Part shown: in pieces, positions 38,463 through 49,407 of the stretch | Layout of the letters: every line of letters begins with the position of its first letter | Position numbering within the stretch: the stretch's first letter is position 1 | Assembly: GCF_001969855.1 (NCBI RefSeq) | Contig: NZ_MRBL01000008.1 | Span: 1 to 55,902, forward strand | From: Bacillus haynesii | GTDB lineage: Bacteria; Bacillota; Bacilli; Bacillales; Bacillaceae | Reading direction: 5' to 3' | DNA: 55,902 nucleotides | Notes under the pieces: model-generated | The model's database searches: none | Seen by the model: the letters and a program-made list of their open reading frames with translations, nothing else | Told to the model about the DNA's origin: nothing | Position numbers and translations under genes: made by a program

Positions 38463-38487
38463 GCAAAAACCCGCCATCCGGCGGGCT
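38463..38487 (-). terminator. yabG terminator
   Basis: GC-rich stem CCCGCC/GGCGGG with a 4-nt loop and TTTTTGCC on the minus strand, 4 bp after the yabG stop. Between here and the veg promoter (38317-38462) only A/T-rich sequence is seen. Confidence 0.9.
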
Positions 38488-38490
38488 CGT

Positions 38491-39372
38491 TTAATCGTTT
38501 GCTTTCGTTTTATACGGCATTCCGATACGCAATACGCCTCGCGTCTCAATACCTCCGAGTCCCTTCTCCCTCGTCAAGGTATTTCTGAGCACTTCCCAGA
38601 CGTTAATGCGGTCCATAAACGGAGTGAAGCTGATTTTTGCGACTATATAGACCGGGTCAAGCGCATGGATGTTGACTCTTGACGGAGAGCTTGCAAAATT
38701 TGCACCGGCTTTGATCAGTGACTCAAAATGGGACTGGCATGCGCCGGCAAAAATGACGAGCTGATCAAGATGGGGAATTTTTTTCCTCGCTTTTTGAACG
38801 GTTTCGATAAAATCTTTTGAATGCCTGTAGGCATCCAGATCGTTAATATCGCCCTTCTGCTTAGAATAGGCATCATGTCCGGTGATGACGAGAAGATCCG
38901 GGCGGTACTCATCGATCAGTTCCTCGATGACTGATGACATTTTCTTTTCATAACAATGAATGCCGTATACAGGAACCCCGATCTTTTCATAGAGCGCCAG
39001 ACATTTTTTCAAATAAGCCGAATCCCCGTCTAAATGAAGGACTCTTCCGGGCATATGAAAGTACTGCTGTTGATTGTTATATTGGTTTGTGGCGCGGTAC
39101 TCATGTTTATCGTGAAGGAGTTTGTAATCCTGGCGGAGAAGGTCAAGGGATTCCTTCATTCTCGTTTCTTCTTCCCGCTTTCTCATCTGCCGCTCAGCCT
39201 CGCGGACAATCTCCAGGTCCGCCAAATGTGCGTCAGCGATTAATCTGACCTCATCTCCGTGCAAAACGGCTACAGGTTCTCCATTTGCCGATTGATCAAT
39301 TCGTGTAATTCGAAATAAGATATCTCTTCGATAAGATTTTCTGACGACCATATCGCCTATTTTAAATTGCAT
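38491..39372 (-). CDS. yabG: sporulation-specific protease YabG
   Basis: A 293-aa cysteine-type spore coat protease that cleaves coat proteins such as SpoIVA and YeeK in the mother cell. An SH3-like N-terminal part (FKIGDMVVRKSYRRDILFRI) is followed by a charged linker and the protease core with GIHCYEKKM, LVITGHDAYSKQKGDI with the likely catalytic His, and FAGACQSHFESLIKAGANFA with the likely catalytic Cys. Start chosen at ATG 39372 with GGAGTG 6 nt upstream. A sigma-K promoter lies about 70 bp upstream. Confidence 0.95.
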   Translation of the reverse strand: MQFKIGDMVVRKSYRRDILFRITRIDQSANGEPVAVLHGDEVRLIADAHLADLEIVREAERQMRKREEETRMKESLDLLRQDYKLLHDKHEYRATNQYNNQQQYFHMPGRVLHLDGDSAYLKKCLALYEKIGVPVYGIHCYEKKMSSVIEELIDEYRPDLLVITGHDAYSKQKGDINDLDAYRHSKDFIETVQKARKKIPHLDQLVIFAGACQSHFESLIKAGANFASSPSRVNIHALDPVYIVAKISFTPFMDRINVWEVLRNTLTREKGLGGIETRGVLRIGMPYKTKAND

Positions 39373-39443
39373 GCTTTTCACTCCACACATAGACTAGCCC
39401 CATCCTGATGAACATCAAACCATGAAAAGTAAAGGTGCTTCTT

Positions 39444-39472
39444 TAGCCTATGTGCCCGCCCTTCAAGTGGTG
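39444..39472 (-). promoter_or_regulatory. sigma-K promoter of yabG
   Basis: Minus strand CACC (39472-39469), 16-bp spacer, CATAGGCTA (39452-39444), an exact CATAnnnTA sigma-K -10. yabG is sigma-K-dependent in B. subtilis. Confidence 0.75.
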
Positions 39473-39512
39473 AACGGATGACAAGCCTGATCAGGCTTAA
39501 AGCCCGGGTTAA

Positions 39513-40962
<1,450 letters not shown>

Positions 40963-41009
40963 TTCTTCCTCCGTATGTTGAAAAACCTTTTATTACATTT
41001 TTAAAAAGA

Positions 41010-41035
41010 TTGAAACCTTTTTGTAATAAAACCGT
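41010..41035 (+). promoter_or_regulatory. ECF sigma (X/M-type) promoter reading antisense into yabE
   Basis: Plus strand TGAAAC (41010-41015), exactly 16 bp, CGTC (41032-41035): a full ECF consensus. Transcription would go rightward across the yabE terminator and into the yabE 3' end at 41131. In B. subtilis a sigma-X/sigma-M antisense RNA represses yabE, so this is probably the conserved counterpart. Confidence 0.75.
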
Positions 41036-41069
41036 CTAATTTATTAGAAAACAAGATGGATCTATTATA

Positions 41070-41101
41070 ACCAAAAAAACAGAGGGCGCAAAATCCCTCT
41101 G
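41070..41101 (-). terminator. yabE terminator
   Basis: 7-bp stem CAGAGGG/CCCTCTG with an 8-nt loop and TTTTTTTGG on the minus strand, 30 bp after the yabE stop. Confidence 0.88.
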
Positions 41102-41130
41102 CTTATATTAAGAAGCATAATAAATGATAT

Positions 41131-42327
41131 TTAGTTCAATACCTTGATTTTAACTCTTTTGTTTCCCCAGCGGTAAGCTGTAGACTTATTCGGAAAGAAT
41201 ACATCGATTTTACGGCCTTTGATGGCTGATCCTGTATCCGCTGCAACCGCATAGCCATATCCTTCTACATGTACTTTGGAACCCAGCGGAATGACGCTCG
41301 GATCGACAGCGATCACCTTAGCGCCCGGATTATTTTTTAAATTAACGCCGGTCGCAGTGTGGCCTGAGCATCCGTTGCAGCTTGCCGTATAAGCTGTAGA
41401 GGATACATAAAATTCTTTTCCTGAGGATTGATTCCCGCGCGATACATTCGCGCTGACTTTAGCCACTGCGGCTTGCTTTGTACCGACAGCGATGATTTTG
41501 GCTTTGCTTTCGGCTGCTGTTTCCTCTTTAATCAGTTCTCTGGACACTTCCTTGCCGTTTTTCATAACAATGGCATAGTGCTTTTTAAGCTTGCCATGTT
41601 TACCGTCCTGTACAACTTTTTCTTTTCCCTTTTCAAGTGAATCGTCCTCTTTTTTCCGGACTTCAAAAGGGATGTTCTCTTCCACTACATCGGTGACTTT
41701 TTTGATACGAGTAATGTGAATCGCCTGATCTTTTGTCAGCTTTTTATCAAGCGCAGGCTTAACTTCATCATCGCCTTTTATGCTGATCTTATGATGTTTT
41801 AAAAAGTCAGCGACCGTAGTCGAAGTCGTCCATATGTCTTTATCTTTACCGGCATCCTTTACGGTTACTTTAAAAGCCCTTTGCAAAGTCAGCTTCATGT
41901 CTTTCGTTATTTCTTTATCAACTGAGGGGTCAATTTGATCGTGTTCCGCCAACTCTAAATTTAAATCTTTCAGAAGTTTGCCGACTGTACCCGCTGTTGT
42001 CCAGATTTCTTTTTCCTGTCCGTCGACCGTGAAATGAACAGGTTTTGCGGCAATATACTCAACATTCATGTTTGCCGTTAATTTTGTATCTTCAGCGGGA
42101 GAGATGTGATCTTCTTTCCTCGTCTCGATGTCTAAGCTTTTCAGCAGCTCACCTACGGTTTCAGCATTCGTGCGAACATCCTGCTTTTTCCCGTTTATCG
42201 AAATGGTGACTTGCTGTTTAGCGAGCTCATGTGCTCCGTAAGCAGTTCCGCTTCCTGCGACAAGCAGTCCAGCAGCAATCAGTATCCATCTGCTTTTGCT
42301 AAGCTTTACGGAAAACAGCTTTTTCAT
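41131..42327 (-). CDS. yabE: cell-wall-associated 3D/G5-domain protein YabE (Rpf-like)
   Basis: A predicted secreted peptidoglycan-remodelling protein related to resuscitation-promoting factors. From ATG 42327 (399 codons) it has a signal or membrane segment (about 13-32), three DUF348 repeats each ending in a hydrophobic strand (for example VSINGKKQDVRTNAETVGELL written here by its core INGKKQDVRTNAETVGELL), a G5-type region (about 195-280) and a C-terminal 3D domain with VIAVDPSVIPLGS, VAADTGSAIKG and KIDVFFP. The best ribosome-binding site, GGAGG, is 20 nt from this ATG but 8 nt from an in-frame ATC at 42339. An antisense ECF promoter lies beyond its 3' end. Confidence 0.93.
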   Translation of the reverse strand: MKKLFSVKLSKSRWILIAAGLLVAGSGTAYGAHELAKQQVTISINGKKQDVRTNAETVGELLKSLDIETRKEDHISPAEDTKLTANMNVEYIAAKPVHFTVDGQEKEIWTTAGTVGKLLKDLNLELAEHDQIDPSVDKEITKDMKLTLQRAFKVTVKDAGKDKDIWTTSTTVADFLKHHKISIKGDDEVKPALDKKLTKDQAIHITRIKKVTDVVEENIPFEVRKKEDDSLEKGKEKVVQDGKHGKLKKHYAIVMKNGKEVSRELIKEETAAESKAKIIAVGTKQAAVAKVSANVSRGNQSSGKEFYVSSTAYTASCNGCSGHTATGVNLKNNPGAKVIAVDPSVIPLGSKVHVEGYGYAVAADTGSAIKGRKIDVFFPNKSTAYRWGNKRVKIKVLN

Positions 42328-42366
42328 TTTTTGTATGATGAAAAACGCCTCCTTCTCCTCGGGGAG

Positions 42367-42395
42367 ATTATATAGAGTATCTACAAGCCTGTCAA
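42367..42395 (-). promoter_or_regulatory. yabE promoter, perfect sigma-A consensus
   Basis: Minus strand TTGACA (42395-42390), 17-bp spacer, TATAAT (42372-42367), 40 bp before the yabE ATG. The leader would contain GAGGAGAAGGAGG. A full-consensus promoter for a low-abundance wall enzyme fits the need for antisense control. Confidence 0.85.
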
Positions 42396-42572
42396 CCCTC
42401 CTCTCTATTTTCTCCGCAAGCCCGCCATCTCTTTTATTATGGGAAAACCACCTCTTAAAAGAAAGAAAGACTTGTCGACAAAGATATCCTATGAGTGTAA
42501 ACAGACATGTAGAACTTTTTAGAACCGTCCCCCGAAGAGACAAGCTTGAACAAGGCTCGATATCAAATCGTG

Positions 42573-43340
42573 TCAGCTGATGCCGAAAAGTTTTTTTGCA
42601 TTTTCTGTGGTGATGGCCGCAATTTCTTCATAAGTCATCCCTTTTAATTCAGCAATCTGTTCGGCGACAAGCTTGACATAGCTAGGTTCATTCCGCTTCC
42701 CTCTGTATGGATGAGGCGTTAAATACGGGCAGTCCGTCTCAATTAAAAGTCGGGCATTTGGTATTTGTTTGACCACTTCCTTAGGCTTTTTGGCGTTTTT
42801 AAATGTGACGGGTCCGCCGAAAGATAGGTAGAAATTCATATTGATACACTCTTGTGCAATTTCGGCGCTTCCAGTATAACAGTGCATGATCCCGCCGACT
42901 TCTTCGGCCCCTTCTTCCCGCAAAATAGAAACGACATCCTCTGTTGCATCACGGTTGTGAATCACGATTGGCAAGCCGACTTCTTTTGCCAAAGCGATCT
43001 GTTTTCTGAACACCTCTTTTTGAACGTCCTTCGGCGACTTATCCCAATGATAATCAAGTCCCATTTCTCCGATCGCCACTACTTTCTCATGGGCGGACAG
43101 GTCTTTGATCCAAGCCAAATCTTCATCGGTCATATCAATTGCATCAACCGGATGCCACCCGAGGGCAGCATAGATAAAATCGTATTCTTCAATCAATTCC
43201 ATCGCACGCTTGATCGTCGGACGATCGAATCCTACAACAACAATATGTTCCACTTTTTCTTCCTTTGCCCGAGCAATGACTTCTTCCAAGTCCTCATTAA
43301 ATTGCTCAGCATTTAAATGTGCATGTGTATCAAATAACAT
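42573..43340 (-). CDS. tatD: TatD-family metal-dependent deoxyribonuclease
   Basis: A 255-aa amidohydrolase-fold nuclease (B. subtilis YabD). Metal ligands are visible: FDTHAHLN at the N-terminus, GEMGLDYHW, PIVIHNRDA, GIMHCYTGS and IETDCPYLTPHPYRG. TatD enzymes degrade 3' ends or DNA fragments; the in vivo role here is unknown. It lies 84 bp after metS behind a terminator; AAAAGGTGG precedes the start. Confidence 0.94.
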   Translation of the reverse strand: MLFDTHAHLNAEQFNEDLEEVIARAKEEKVEHIVVVGFDRPTIKRAMELIEEYDFIYAALGWHPVDAIDMTDEDLAWIKDLSAHEKVVAIGEMGLDYHWDKSPKDVQKEVFRKQIALAKEVGLPIVIHNRDATEDVVSILREEGAEEVGGIMHCYTGSAEIAQECINMNFYLSFGGPVTFKNAKKPKEVVKQIPNARLLIETDCPYLTPHPYRGKRNEPSYVKLVAEQIAELKGMTYEEIAAITTENAKKLFGIS

Positions 43341-43366
43341 CAGAATGCCACCTTTTTTAGAAATTG

Positions 43367-43413
43367 TCGAAAAAACAAAAGGTGTTCGACGAAATGTTAC
43401 ACGTGGAACACCC
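43367..43413 (-). terminator. metS terminator
   Basis: 7-bp stem GGTGTTC/GAACACC enclosing a smaller inner palindrome (CACGTG), followed by TTTTGTTTTTTC on the minus strand, 12 bp after metS. Confidence 0.8.
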
Positions 43414-43424
43414 TTTGCCTACAT

Positions 43425-45428
<2,004 letters not shown>

Positions 45429-45435
45429 TTAAAAT

Positions 45436-45468
45436 GTCAAAAAACTCCCGCCCAAAGGACGAGAGCGG
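45436..45468 (-). terminator. terminator-like hairpin in the metS leader
   Basis: Stem CTCTCGTCC/GGGCGGGAG (with G-T pairs) around TTT, then TTTTTTGAC on the minus strand. It lies after the predicted metS promoter and about 20 bp before the metS ribosome-binding site. No T-box sequence (TGGNACCGCG) is visible. Confidence 0.7.
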
Positions 45469-45514
45469 CATGTGTATTCATTCAGTATATACTCAATATA
45501 TAATCCCTCTTTAT

Positions 45515-45542
45515 ATGATACCATCTTAGCCTTCAAGTTCAA
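45515..45542 (-). promoter_or_regulatory. metS promoter (sigma-A, extended -10)
   Basis: Minus strand TTGAAC (45542-45537), 16-bp spacer, TGG-TATCAT (-10 at 45520-45515), about 100 bp before metS, giving a leader that includes the attenuator-like hairpin. Confidence 0.6.
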
Positions 45543-45606
45543 GAAAATATACATTGTCGATCCATCATGAATACGGTCGATTACAAATTTTATAACAGAA
45601 AGAAAT

Positions 45607-45658
45607 ATTATACTTCGACAAAAAAATGCTTTCATTGTCGAATAATGTCGTATATAAT
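45607..45658. promoter_or_regulatory. second Spo0A-box cluster with divergent -10 elements
   Basis: Plus-strand TGTCGAA (45636-45642) and TGTCGTA (45646-45652) are 10 bp apart, immediately followed by TATAAT (45653-45658). On the minus strand TTTGTCGAA (45622-45614) is followed by TATAAT (45612-45607). The 16-bp block at 45635-45650 matches 15 of 16 bases of the abrB operator at 45861-45876. Confidence 0.6.
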
Positions 45659-45664
45659 CGATAT

Positions 45665-45710
45665 GAGGAAAAACCTTAGTTCGAAAGTCTTGATTTAAGG
45701 GCTTTTTTTT
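45665..45710 (+). ncRNA. candidate very short RNA or leader with terminator, upstream of abrB
   Basis: Downstream of the plus-strand TATAAT at 45653 there is no open frame. A hairpin AAAGTCTT/AAGGGCTTT (45684-45705, with G-U pairs) followed by TTTTT ends at 45710. A transcript starting about 45665 would be roughly 46 nt. It may be a true small RNA, an abortive leader or a terminator for antisense transcription. Confidence 0.35.
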
Positions 45711-45816
45711 GATTGATCATACTGTTTTATCATCTTCATTTCCCTTGTTACATCAGTTCTTCCAAGGTCTTTTGACTATATGATCTAATTTTTACAAACA
45801 ATAGAAAAGAAAATGA

Positions 45817-45845
45817 TTGACGTTTATTGGAAACCTTGTTATGCT
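45817..45845 (+). promoter_or_regulatory. abrB promoter (sigma-A)
   Basis: Plus strand TTGACG (45817-45822), 17-bp spacer, TATGCT (45840-45845), about 80 bp before abrB. Confidence 0.75.
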
Positions 45846-45861
45846 AGGACTGTAAGGATTT

Positions 45862-45878
45862 TGTCGAATAATGACGAA
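45862..45878 (+). promoter_or_regulatory. tandem Spo0A boxes repressing abrB
   Basis: TGTCGAA (45862-45868) and TGACGAA (45872-45878) lie 10 bp apart, just downstream of the expected abrB transcription start, as in the B. subtilis abrB operator where Spo0A~P represses. Confidence 0.85.
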
Positions 45879-45926
45879 GATAATAAACACCTATAAAAAT
45901 AACAATCTTTCGGGAGGAGAATGAAT

Positions 45927-46211
45927 ATGAAATCTACAGGTATTGTACGTAAAGTTGATGAGCTAGGACGCGTGGTGATTCCGATCGAACTTCGCCGTAC
46001 GCTTGGAATCGCGGAAAAAGACGCTCTTGAAATCTATGTAGATGACGAAAAAATCATCTTGAAAAAATATAAACCAAACATGACTTGCCAAGTTACAGGT
46101 GAAGTTTCTGATGACAACCTTAAACTTGCAGGCGGTAAATTGGTTCTTAGCCCTGAAGGCGCTGAGCAAATCATTAACGAAATTCAAGCACAACTTCAAT
46201 CTCAAAAATAA
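45927..46211 (+). CDS. abrB: transition-state regulator AbrB
   Basis: A DNA-binding tetramer that represses post-exponential genes, including spoVG, during growth. 94 aa: N-terminal swapped-hairpin DNA-binding domain (MKSTGIVRKVDELGRVVIPI, residues 1-53, with Cys at about 54) and a C-terminal multimerisation domain. The ATG at 45927 is 8 nt from GGAGG; the in-frame ATG two codons earlier (45921) is too close, at 3 nt. This is the only plus-strand protein gene in the window; it is convergent with rsmI. Confidence 0.97.
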   Translation: MKSTGIVRKVDELGRVVIPIELRRTLGIAEKDALEIYVDDEKIILKKYKPNMTCQVTGEVSDDNLKLAGGKLVLSPEGAEQIINEIQAQLQSQK

Positions 46212-46224
46212 TTATTTTGATTAT

Positions 46225-46260
46225 ACAAAAACCGCTCTTGCCGAAGCAAGGGCGGTTTTT
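46225..46260. terminator. bidirectional terminator between abrB and rsmI
   Basis: Stem ACCGCTCTTGC/GCAAGGGCGGT with a CGAA loop; TTTTTTAG follows on the plus strand and TTTTTGTA on the minus strand, so it serves convergent abrB and rsmI. Confidence 0.92.
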
Positions 46261-47138
46261 TAGTTTTGAATATGATAAGCGTCATAAATTTTCCGTTTCG
46301 GAACGCCGCGGTCAACCGCGGTTTTTTTAATGGCTTCTTTTGAATGATATCCTTCGCTGATATAATGCTCGACATGTTCTTTTTCTGAAAGGAGCTCCCA
46401 CCAGATCGTCTCTTCAATCGTTTCTTCACAGTTGCTTCCCTCGATCACAAGGCAAAACTCTCCGCGCACCTGTTCCTGTTCAGCCCATGTGAGCGCTTCT
46501 TCGATCGAACCTCTGATAAATTCTTCGAATTTTTTCGTGAGTTCTCTTGTCAATGCGATTTGCCGGTTGCCGAATACCTCTCTAATGGCTGACAAAGTTT
46601 CTTTCAGCCGATGCGGTGACTCGTAAAAAATCATCGTTTCCTGTCTGTTCTTCAAAGCCTCGAGCTGTTTTTTCCTTTCCCGTTTGTTGCGGTTCAAAAA
46701 ACCGAAAAAGAAAAACGGCTGCGGTGCAATGCCTGAAGCAATCAGTGCGGTCAAAGCGGCATTTGCACCGGGCAAAGGCACAACATAGCCGCCCATTTCG
46801 ATAAAATCGCGGACGATTTCAGCCCCGGGATCAGATATCGTCGGCATTCCGGCATCACTGACCAACGCGACGTTTTTTCCTTCTTTCAGCGATTCCAAAA
46901 TTTTGTGCCCACTGCTTTCTTTATTGTGTTCATGGTAGCTGACAAGCTGTGTCTCGATTTCATATACATGGCACAATTTCTTCGTCTGCCTCGTATCCTC
47001 CGCAGCGATAATGTCCGCCTCTTTTAACACAGAAACCGCTCGAAATGTCATATCCTCTAAATTGCCGATGGGTGTCGGAACGAGATATAACAAGCCCATG
47101 TCTGATTTTTGGTCAAAGCTCTTTTGCCGGTTGATAAT
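46260..47138 (-). CDS. rsmI: 16S rRNA (cytidine1402-2'-O)-methyltransferase
   Basis: SAM-dependent methyltransferase acting on C1402 of the decoding centre (B. subtilis yabC). Tetrapyrrole-methylase fold: [69 protein letters not shown] and REFIRG-like EFIRGS. The start is unclear. GGGAGGG (47150-47144) is followed by GTG and TTG too closely (0 and 3 nt), then ATT (6 nt) and ATC (9 nt) in frame; I list from the ATT at 47138. The TTG at 47141 is the conventional choice. Confidence 0.92.
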   Translation of the reverse strand: MINRQKSFDQKSDMGLLYLVPTPIGNLEDMTFRAVSVLKEADIIAAEDTRQTKKLCHVYEIETQLVSYHEHNKESSGHKILESLKEGKNVALVSDAGMPTISDPGAEIVRDFIEMGGYVVPLPGANAALTALIASGIAPQPFFFFGFLNRNKRERKKQLEALKNRQETMIFYESPHRLKETLSAIREVFGNRQIALTRELTKKFEEFIRGSIEEALTWAEQEQVRGEFCLVIEGSNCEETIEETIWWELLSEKEHVEHYISEGYHSKEAIKKTAVDRGVPKRKIYDAYHIQN

Positions 47139-47406
47139 CAACACCCTCCCGTCTTTTTTCTTCTATATAACGTTCTTTGTTTTTTCTCGATAATTTTTTG
47201 AAATAGTACTCGGCCTGCATCGCTTCTCGTTTCGTTGAAAAGGACTCTGCATAATGGAGCTTAACCGGCAGCCTTGCCCTCGTATACTTGGCGCCTTTCC
47301 CGTCATTATGGGTTTTCAGGCGCTTCTCGATATTGTTTGTATAGCCGGCGTACAAGCTGCCGTCCCGGCACGCAAGCACGTAAAAGTAATGGCTACTCGT
47401 CTCCAT
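47113..47406 (-). CDS. yazA: GIY-YIG nuclease-superfamily protein YazA
   Basis: A 97-aa UPF0213/URI-type protein: the GIY-YIG core is [20 protein letters not shown], with the following arginine and [20 protein letters not shown], and C-terminal [17 protein letters not shown]. Possible nuclease acting on branched DNA; function not established. It overlaps yabB upstream by 14 bases and its end overlaps the rsmI start region by about 25. Confidence 0.92.
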   Translation of the reverse strand: METSSHYFYVLACRDGSLYAGYTNNIEKRLKTHNDGKGAKYTRARLPVKLHYAESFSTKREAMQAEYYFKKLSRKNKERYIEEKRREGVDYQPAKEL

Positions 47407-48136
47407 ATAAAATCTTCCTTATTTCAGGTGTATATTGATCTTGTTCATCATACACGAATAAAGGAGGCAGAATTTTCAAGTCAGGCCGGCCGTCTTTTAT
47501 TCCTTCCACTAAAATGGTGTTGGCTTCTTTGCTTTTTTTCGGGTAAACAAATTGGACCCGCTTCGGCTCGATTTGGAAGGCCTTCATCAATTCAAAGATT
47601 TCGAGCAGTCTCCCCGGCCGGTGAACGAGAGCGAGTTTGCCGCCCTGCTTTAATAGCTTGCTGCTGACGCGAACGACGTCTTCAAGCGTACAGTAAATTT
47701 CATGTCTGGCAATGGCCAAATGTTCATTTAAGTTTTGCTCCGTTTTTTGCGGCGTCTTGAAATAAGGCGGGTTGCATGTGACGACATCAGCCTTATTGTA
47801 TCCGAGCACCTGCGGCATATTGTTCAAGTCGTCCCTGATGAGATGAATCTGTTTTTGCAGGTTGTTGTATTCCACGCTGCGGAGGGCCATGTCATACAAC
47901 CTTTCCTGAATTTCCACCCCGGTGATGGCGGCTTTTGTGCGGGTGCTGAGAAGCAGCGGAACAATCCCGTTCCCTGTGCACAGATCAATGATGTTTCCTT
48001 TTTGTATCGGAACGTAAGCAAATTTCGACAGCAGAACAGCATCTAAGGAAAATGCAAAAACTGTCGGGCTTTGCACGATTTTCATATCTTCTGCCAGTAA
48101 ATAATCCAGTCGTTCATCATCTTTTAATTGAATCAT
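47393..48136 (-). CDS. yabB: tRNA (adenine-N6)-methyltransferase-like protein YabB
   Basis: A 247-aa class I SAM methyltransferase with the glycine-rich loop [15 protein letters not shown] (about 50-64) and the N6-adenine catalytic motif [10 protein letters not shown]. It belongs to the TrmN6 group that modifies A37 of tRNA-Val. ATG 48136 preceded by AAAGGGAAAAG is chosen over the upstream ATG at 48160. It lies in the yabA-yabB-yazA-rsmI series, after a terminator. Confidence 0.93.
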   Translation of the reverse strand: MIQLKDDERLDYLLAEDMKIVQSPTVFAFSLDAVLLSKFAYVPIQKGNIIDLCTGNGIVPLLLSTRTKAAITGVEIQERLYDMALRSVEYNNLQKQIHLIRDDLNNMPQVLGYNKADVVTCNPPYFKTPQKTEQNLNEHLAIARHEIYCTLEDVVRVSSKLLKQGGKLALVHRPGRLLEIFELMKAFQIEPKRVQFVYPKKSKEANTILVEGIKDGRPDLKILPPLFVYDEQDQYTPEIRKILYGDE

Positions 48137-48165
48137 GTCTTTTCCCTTTCCTAAACACATTGTAC

Positions 48166-48200
48166 CGTTAAAAAGGCTTCCGTTCCGCCGGAAGCCTTTC
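48166..48200 (-). terminator. yabA terminator
   Basis: 11-bp stem AAAGGCTTCCG/CGGAAGCCTTT with a 6-nt loop and TTTAACGG on the minus strand, directly after the yabA stop and 30 bp before yabB. Confidence 0.8.
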
Positions 48201-48563
48201 TTATTTTTTATTTAAAAACGAGAGGCAGAACAGACAGTCTCCTTCTTTGCGAACACTTCCGTAATGGACATTGCAAATATGGAAGCCCTCCTGATACAGG
48301 CGGGCCAAATTATCATGGCCCTCTCCAATATCAGCATGCCCTGTCTTTTCTGCTTTTATCTCTTTTTCATCGGATTTTGCGCTTTTTAGCCTTTGATCCG
48401 TCTCTTCCAGCCTCTTGCGCAAATGCTCGTTTTCAAGCTGTAAATGATTGTTTTCTTCAATCATTTCCCCGATATGCTGCTTGAGATCTCCAAGCTGGCG
48501 GTAAAGGGACCCGATTTGTTCTTCTAAATTTATCACTGTATCAAACAATTCTTTTTTATCCAA
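48201..48563 (-). CDS. yabA: replication initiation control protein YabA
   Basis: Negative regulator of DnaA-dependent initiation that bridges DnaA and the DnaN clamp. 120 aa: N-terminal leucine-zipper-like coiled coil (1-65, [20 protein letters not shown]), a flexible linker and a C-terminal zinc-binding domain with [10 protein letters not shown] and GDCLFCLSF (Cys/His ligands). Translation starts at TTG with GAGGTG upstream. It lies 14 bp after ricT. Confidence 0.95.
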   Translation of the reverse strand: MDKKELFDTVINLEEQIGSLYRQLGDLKQHIGEMIEENNHLQLENEHLRKRLEETDQRLKSAKSDEKEIKAEKTGHADIGEGHDNLARLYQEGFHICNVHYGSVRKEGDCLFCLSFLNKK

Positions 48564-48577
48564 GGTTTCACACCTCG

Positions 48578-49405
48578 TTAATCTGTGGTTTGTGCAGATA
48601 CGACACCTTCTTGCAACAGCTCATCCCACGTATATTCAACGACTTTGTCGCAGTCTGTTAGTTCGACCTGGAGAATGCGTTCGAGAATATTCAACCCGAC
48701 GACTTTTGCCGGGCCGTTGGACGTGGCGATCACTTCCCCGATATCCGGAAGCTGTTCTTTGGCTGTTTCGTATTCATCGTTTTCATACTTCAGACAGCAC
48801 ATCAGCCGTCCGCATAGTCCGGAAATCTTCGTCGGATTCAGCGACAGATTTTGATCCTTTGCCATTTTAATAGAAACGGGCTCAAAATCACCTAAAAATG
48901 TGGAACAGCAAAGCATTCTTCCGCACGGTCCGATACCGCCGAGCATCTTCGCTTCATCCCTGACGCCGATTTGTCTCAGCTCGATTCTCGTTTTAAAGAT
49001 TGATGCCAAATCTTTGACGAGTTCTCTAAAATCGACTCTTCCATCAGCCGTAAAATAAAAAATGACTTTGTTGCGGTCAAAAGTGAATTCCACATCGACG
49101 AGCTTCATCTCAAGGCCGTGTTCGTTAACCTTTTTCTGGCATACATCAAAGGCGGACAGCGCAGCTTCTTGATTCTCCTCAACGATCAGACGGTCGCGCT
49201 CATCCGCAACTCTGATCACTTTTCTTAAAGGCAGCACGACATCGTTCTCGTCTACTTTCTTGTTGGCGATGACAACCTGCCCGTATTCAACACCGCGAAC
49301 CGTTTCGACGATCACACAGCTGTCTTTATCTATCTGAAATCCGTTCGGATCGAAATAATATATTTTGCCCGCTTTTTTAAAGCGGACACCAATAACGTTG
49401 TACAA
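48578..49405 (-). CDS. ricT: RicT (YaaT), PSP1-domain component of the Y-complex
   Basis: A 275-aa PSP1-family protein; B. subtilis RicT with RicA and RicF forms an Fe-S-containing complex that steers RNase Y cleavage and affects Spo0A activation, competence and biofilm. Several conserved cysteines occur in [15 protein letters not shown] and [13 protein letters not shown]. Translation starts at TTG with GGAGGGA 6 nt upstream, only 2 bp after holB. Confidence 0.94.
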   Translation of the reverse strand: MYNVIGVRFKKAGKIYYFDPNGFQIDKDSCVIVETVRGVEYGQVVIANKKVDENDVVLPLRKVIRVADERDRLIVEENQEAALSAFDVCQKKVNEHGLEMKLVDVEFTFDRNKVIFYFTADGRVDFRELVKDLASIFKTRIELRQIGVRDEAKMLGGIGPCGRMLCCSTFLGDFEPVSIKMAKDQNLSLNPTKISGLCGRLMCCLKYENDEYETAKEQLPDIGEVIATSNGPAKVVGLNILERILQVELTDCDKVVEYTWDELLQEGVVSAQTTD

Positions 49406-49407
49406 GC

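Noticed and set aside
42328..42543. 72-codon N-terminal extension of yabE
   Set aside because: It would cover the perfect TTGACA-17-TATAAT promoter and the GGAGG site; no homology to the family's signal-peptide start.
43365..43371. Spo0A box between metS and tatD (TGTCGAA)
   Set aside because: A single 7-bp match beside the metS terminator without promoter context; likely chance.
45429..45560. T-box riboswitch for metS
   Set aside because: The conserved T-box sequence and the specifier stem are not visible and the leader is too short.
45429..45635. 68-codon minus-strand open frame upstream of metS
   Set aside because: It spans the metS promoter and leader hairpin, has no good ribosome-binding site and an odd composition; treated as chance.
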